A DNA stretch of 7,596 bases, taken from positions 1 through 7,596 of the forward strand of contig JBEKYH010000243.1 of the NCBI GenBank assembly GCA_049511115.1, written 5' to 3'. Position 1 is the first letter of the stretch; each line of letters opens with the position of its first letter. Positions 6,851-7,596 of the stretch are shown in pieces. Below the pieces are notes generated by a model. That model was not told the DNA's origin. It was given only the letters and a program-made list of their open reading frames with translations, and did no database searches. The position numbers and the translations under genes were made by a program. The stretch is from JBEKYH01 sp049511115 (GTDB lineage: Bacteria; Planctomycetota; Phycisphaerae; Tepidisphaerales; Tepidisphaeraceae).

Positions 6851-7378
6851 TCACGCTGCCAGTTGGTCTGGTTCTTCTGGGTCTGCCGGCGGGGGTATGT
6901 CGGCGCGACGGCCATTCATTAGCGAGGGACAAAGCAGGAGCGTCAGGGGGTTTTCGCAGCCGACTTCCTGGGCTTTTTGTTTCAGTTGCTTCATGTCTGC
7001 CGCATCAATTTCCGCCATGCGGGCCACTTCGCGAATCAGTTTCTTGGGATGATTGAGCGGCTTCTGGATGGCTTCCTTCTTTTGCCGCTGGTTGAAGTAG
7101 ACCACCACGGCAATCACACCAGCCAGCAGAAACAGCCACGGAATCAGCTTCGAATAATCCGGTGCCGAATCCATGCTCTGGTTGAAGCTGCGCTCGATGT
7201 CTTCCGGGGTGGCAACCGCGCGGGCGGGGGAAGCATTGAAATGCACAAGGGCCACCGCGACCAGGCCCAGGAGCAGGAACCGGCGGCCCGATCGGCGAAG
7301 AGAAGACCCCTCACCCCGGCCCTCTCCCTGAGTACATGGAGAGGGGGAAAATCCCCTAATTCTGGTATTGGGCTTCAT
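6851..7378 (-). CDS. Small membrane protein of unknown function with repeat-derived N-terminus
   Basis: A 175-residue protein. Residues 34-54 (FLLLGLVAVALVHFNASPARA) form a signal peptide hydrophobic core with a cut site ARA|V. A second hydrophobic segment lies at 78-95 (LIPWLFLLAGVIAVVVYF) and is followed by a basic stretch (NQRQKK), so the C-terminal 80 residues should be cytoplasmic. That part has a compact helical region, HPKKLIREVARMAEID...MKQLKQKAQEVG..NPLTLLLCPSLM (about 110-154), then a Pro-rich end. I recognise the build as planctomycete-like but cannot name it. Residues 8-24 (RGFSPSPCTQGEGRGEG) are the translation of dispersed repeat copy C. Without them the n-region would have normal length. 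No ATG, GTG or TTG lies between the repeat and the hydrophobic core, and AGAGG lies about 11 nt before the ATG, so translation probably starts at 7378 and passes through the repeat. The start overlaps the upstream gene's stop (ATGA), implying coupled translation. Confidence 0.82.
   Translation of the reverse strand: MKPNTRIRGFSPSPCTQGEGRGEGSSLRRSGRRFLLLGLVAVALVHFNASPARAVATPEDIERSFNQSMDSAPDYSKLIPWLFLLAGVIAVVVYFNQRQKKEAIQKPLNHPKKLIREVARMAEIDAADMKQLKQKAQEVGCENPLTLLLCPSLMNGRRADIPPPADPEEPDQLAA
7307..7356 (+). repeat. 50-nt dispersed repeat, copy C, inside a coding region
   Basis: Fullest copy of the repeat: CCCCTCACCCCGGCCCTCTC followed by CCTGAGTACATGGAGAGGGG and GAAAATCCCC. CCCTCTCC and GGAGAGGG can pair around CTGAGTACAT, and GGGGAAAATCCCC forms a second small stem. 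It sits 19 nt inside the minus-strand membrane-protein gene and is read without a stop codon, contributing about 17 residues. Its relatives are at 4878-4925 and 4966-5004. Confidence 0.88.
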
Positions 7379-7596
7379 GCCGATTTATTCCTCTGCTCGC
7401 CTCGCTGGGCGGCGTCCGTCACGCTCTTGAGGATCACCAGCGCGTACCGCCGCACGCGCACATTCTGGTCTTCCCTCGCCAAACGGCCCACTTCACCCAG
7501 CAGTCTCCACAATCCTATCTGCCGCAGCGCCCAGAGCGCGGAAATCCGGTGATCGGCGCGCTGATCGCGCAGCATTTCCGCCAGAGCCTCGCCGGC
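7375..7596 (-). CDS. HEAT-repeat-like protein, C-terminal fragment (continues beyond the window)
   Basis: The frame is open from the window edge (read as AGEALAEMLRDQ...), giving the last 73 residues of a longer protein. The helical pattern DHRISALWALRQIGL...LLGEVGRLAREDQNVRVRRYALVILKSV, with paired amphipathic helices and the Arg/Asp-rich turn NVRVRRYA, is typical of HEAT or armadillo-like repeats, which usually serve as protein-binding scaffolds. The ATG at 7575 is internal. The tail AAQRGEQRNKSA is polar and probably unstructured. Its stop overlaps the start of the downstream membrane-protein gene by 4 nt, so the two are co-transcribed and may act together; what they do is unknown. Confidence 0.7.
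   Translation of the reverse strand, partial: AGEALAEMLRDQRADHRISALWALRQIGLWRLLGEVGRLAREDQNVRVRRYALVILKSVTDAAQRGEQRNKSA

Overview
The window looks like chromosomal DNA of a planctomycete (Planctomycetota; I would not go below phylum). The reasons are high G+C, a LepA with planctomycete-like wording after its G3 motif, large secreted proteins of lineage-restricted type (a LolA-like exported protein, a membrane-anchored coiled-coil protein with a BRCT-like tail), and intergenic spaces packed with palindromic repeats. The taxonomy is inferred from protein style only.

Layout. Bases 2-1576 (+) are the 3' seven-eighths of lepA (EF4), whose end runs into a run of GGACTGA repeats. Bases 1685-2290 (+) hold a class I SAM-dependent methyltransferase that keeps its SAM-binding half and then loses homology, so I call it a broken gene. 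Bases 2306-3343 (+) encode an exported protein of unknown function that resembles LolA-like proteins. Bases 3457-4689 (+) encode a complete exported serpin with an inhibitory-type hinge. Bases 4690-5149 hold no gene; they carry a 21-bp-arm hairpin repeat and two inverted copies of a 40-50 nt repeat. Bases 5150-6625 (+) encode a 491-residue protein with an N-terminal membrane anchor, an Ala/Asp/Lys-rich coiled coil, a beta-rich domain and a C-terminal BRCT-like domain. Bases 6632-6830 are a nested palindrome between convergent genes. On the minus strand, a HEAT-repeat protein (7596-7375, cut by the window edge) overlaps by 4 nt a small two-hydrophobic-segment membrane protein (7378-6851), whose N-terminus contains an in-frame copy of the 50-nt repeat.

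How the genes work together. Apart from the two overlapping minus-strand genes, nothing here looks like a tight operon. The plus-strand genes are each separated by about 15 to 460 bp, and the three intact ones after lepA are all predicted to be exported or membrane-anchored. I see no defence system, CRISPR array, transposase, integrase, tRNA or rRNA. The points most worth a second look are the repeat that has become protein-coding, the BRCT-like domain in a probably extracytoplasmic protein, the bacterial serpin, and the nested four-arm palindrome.
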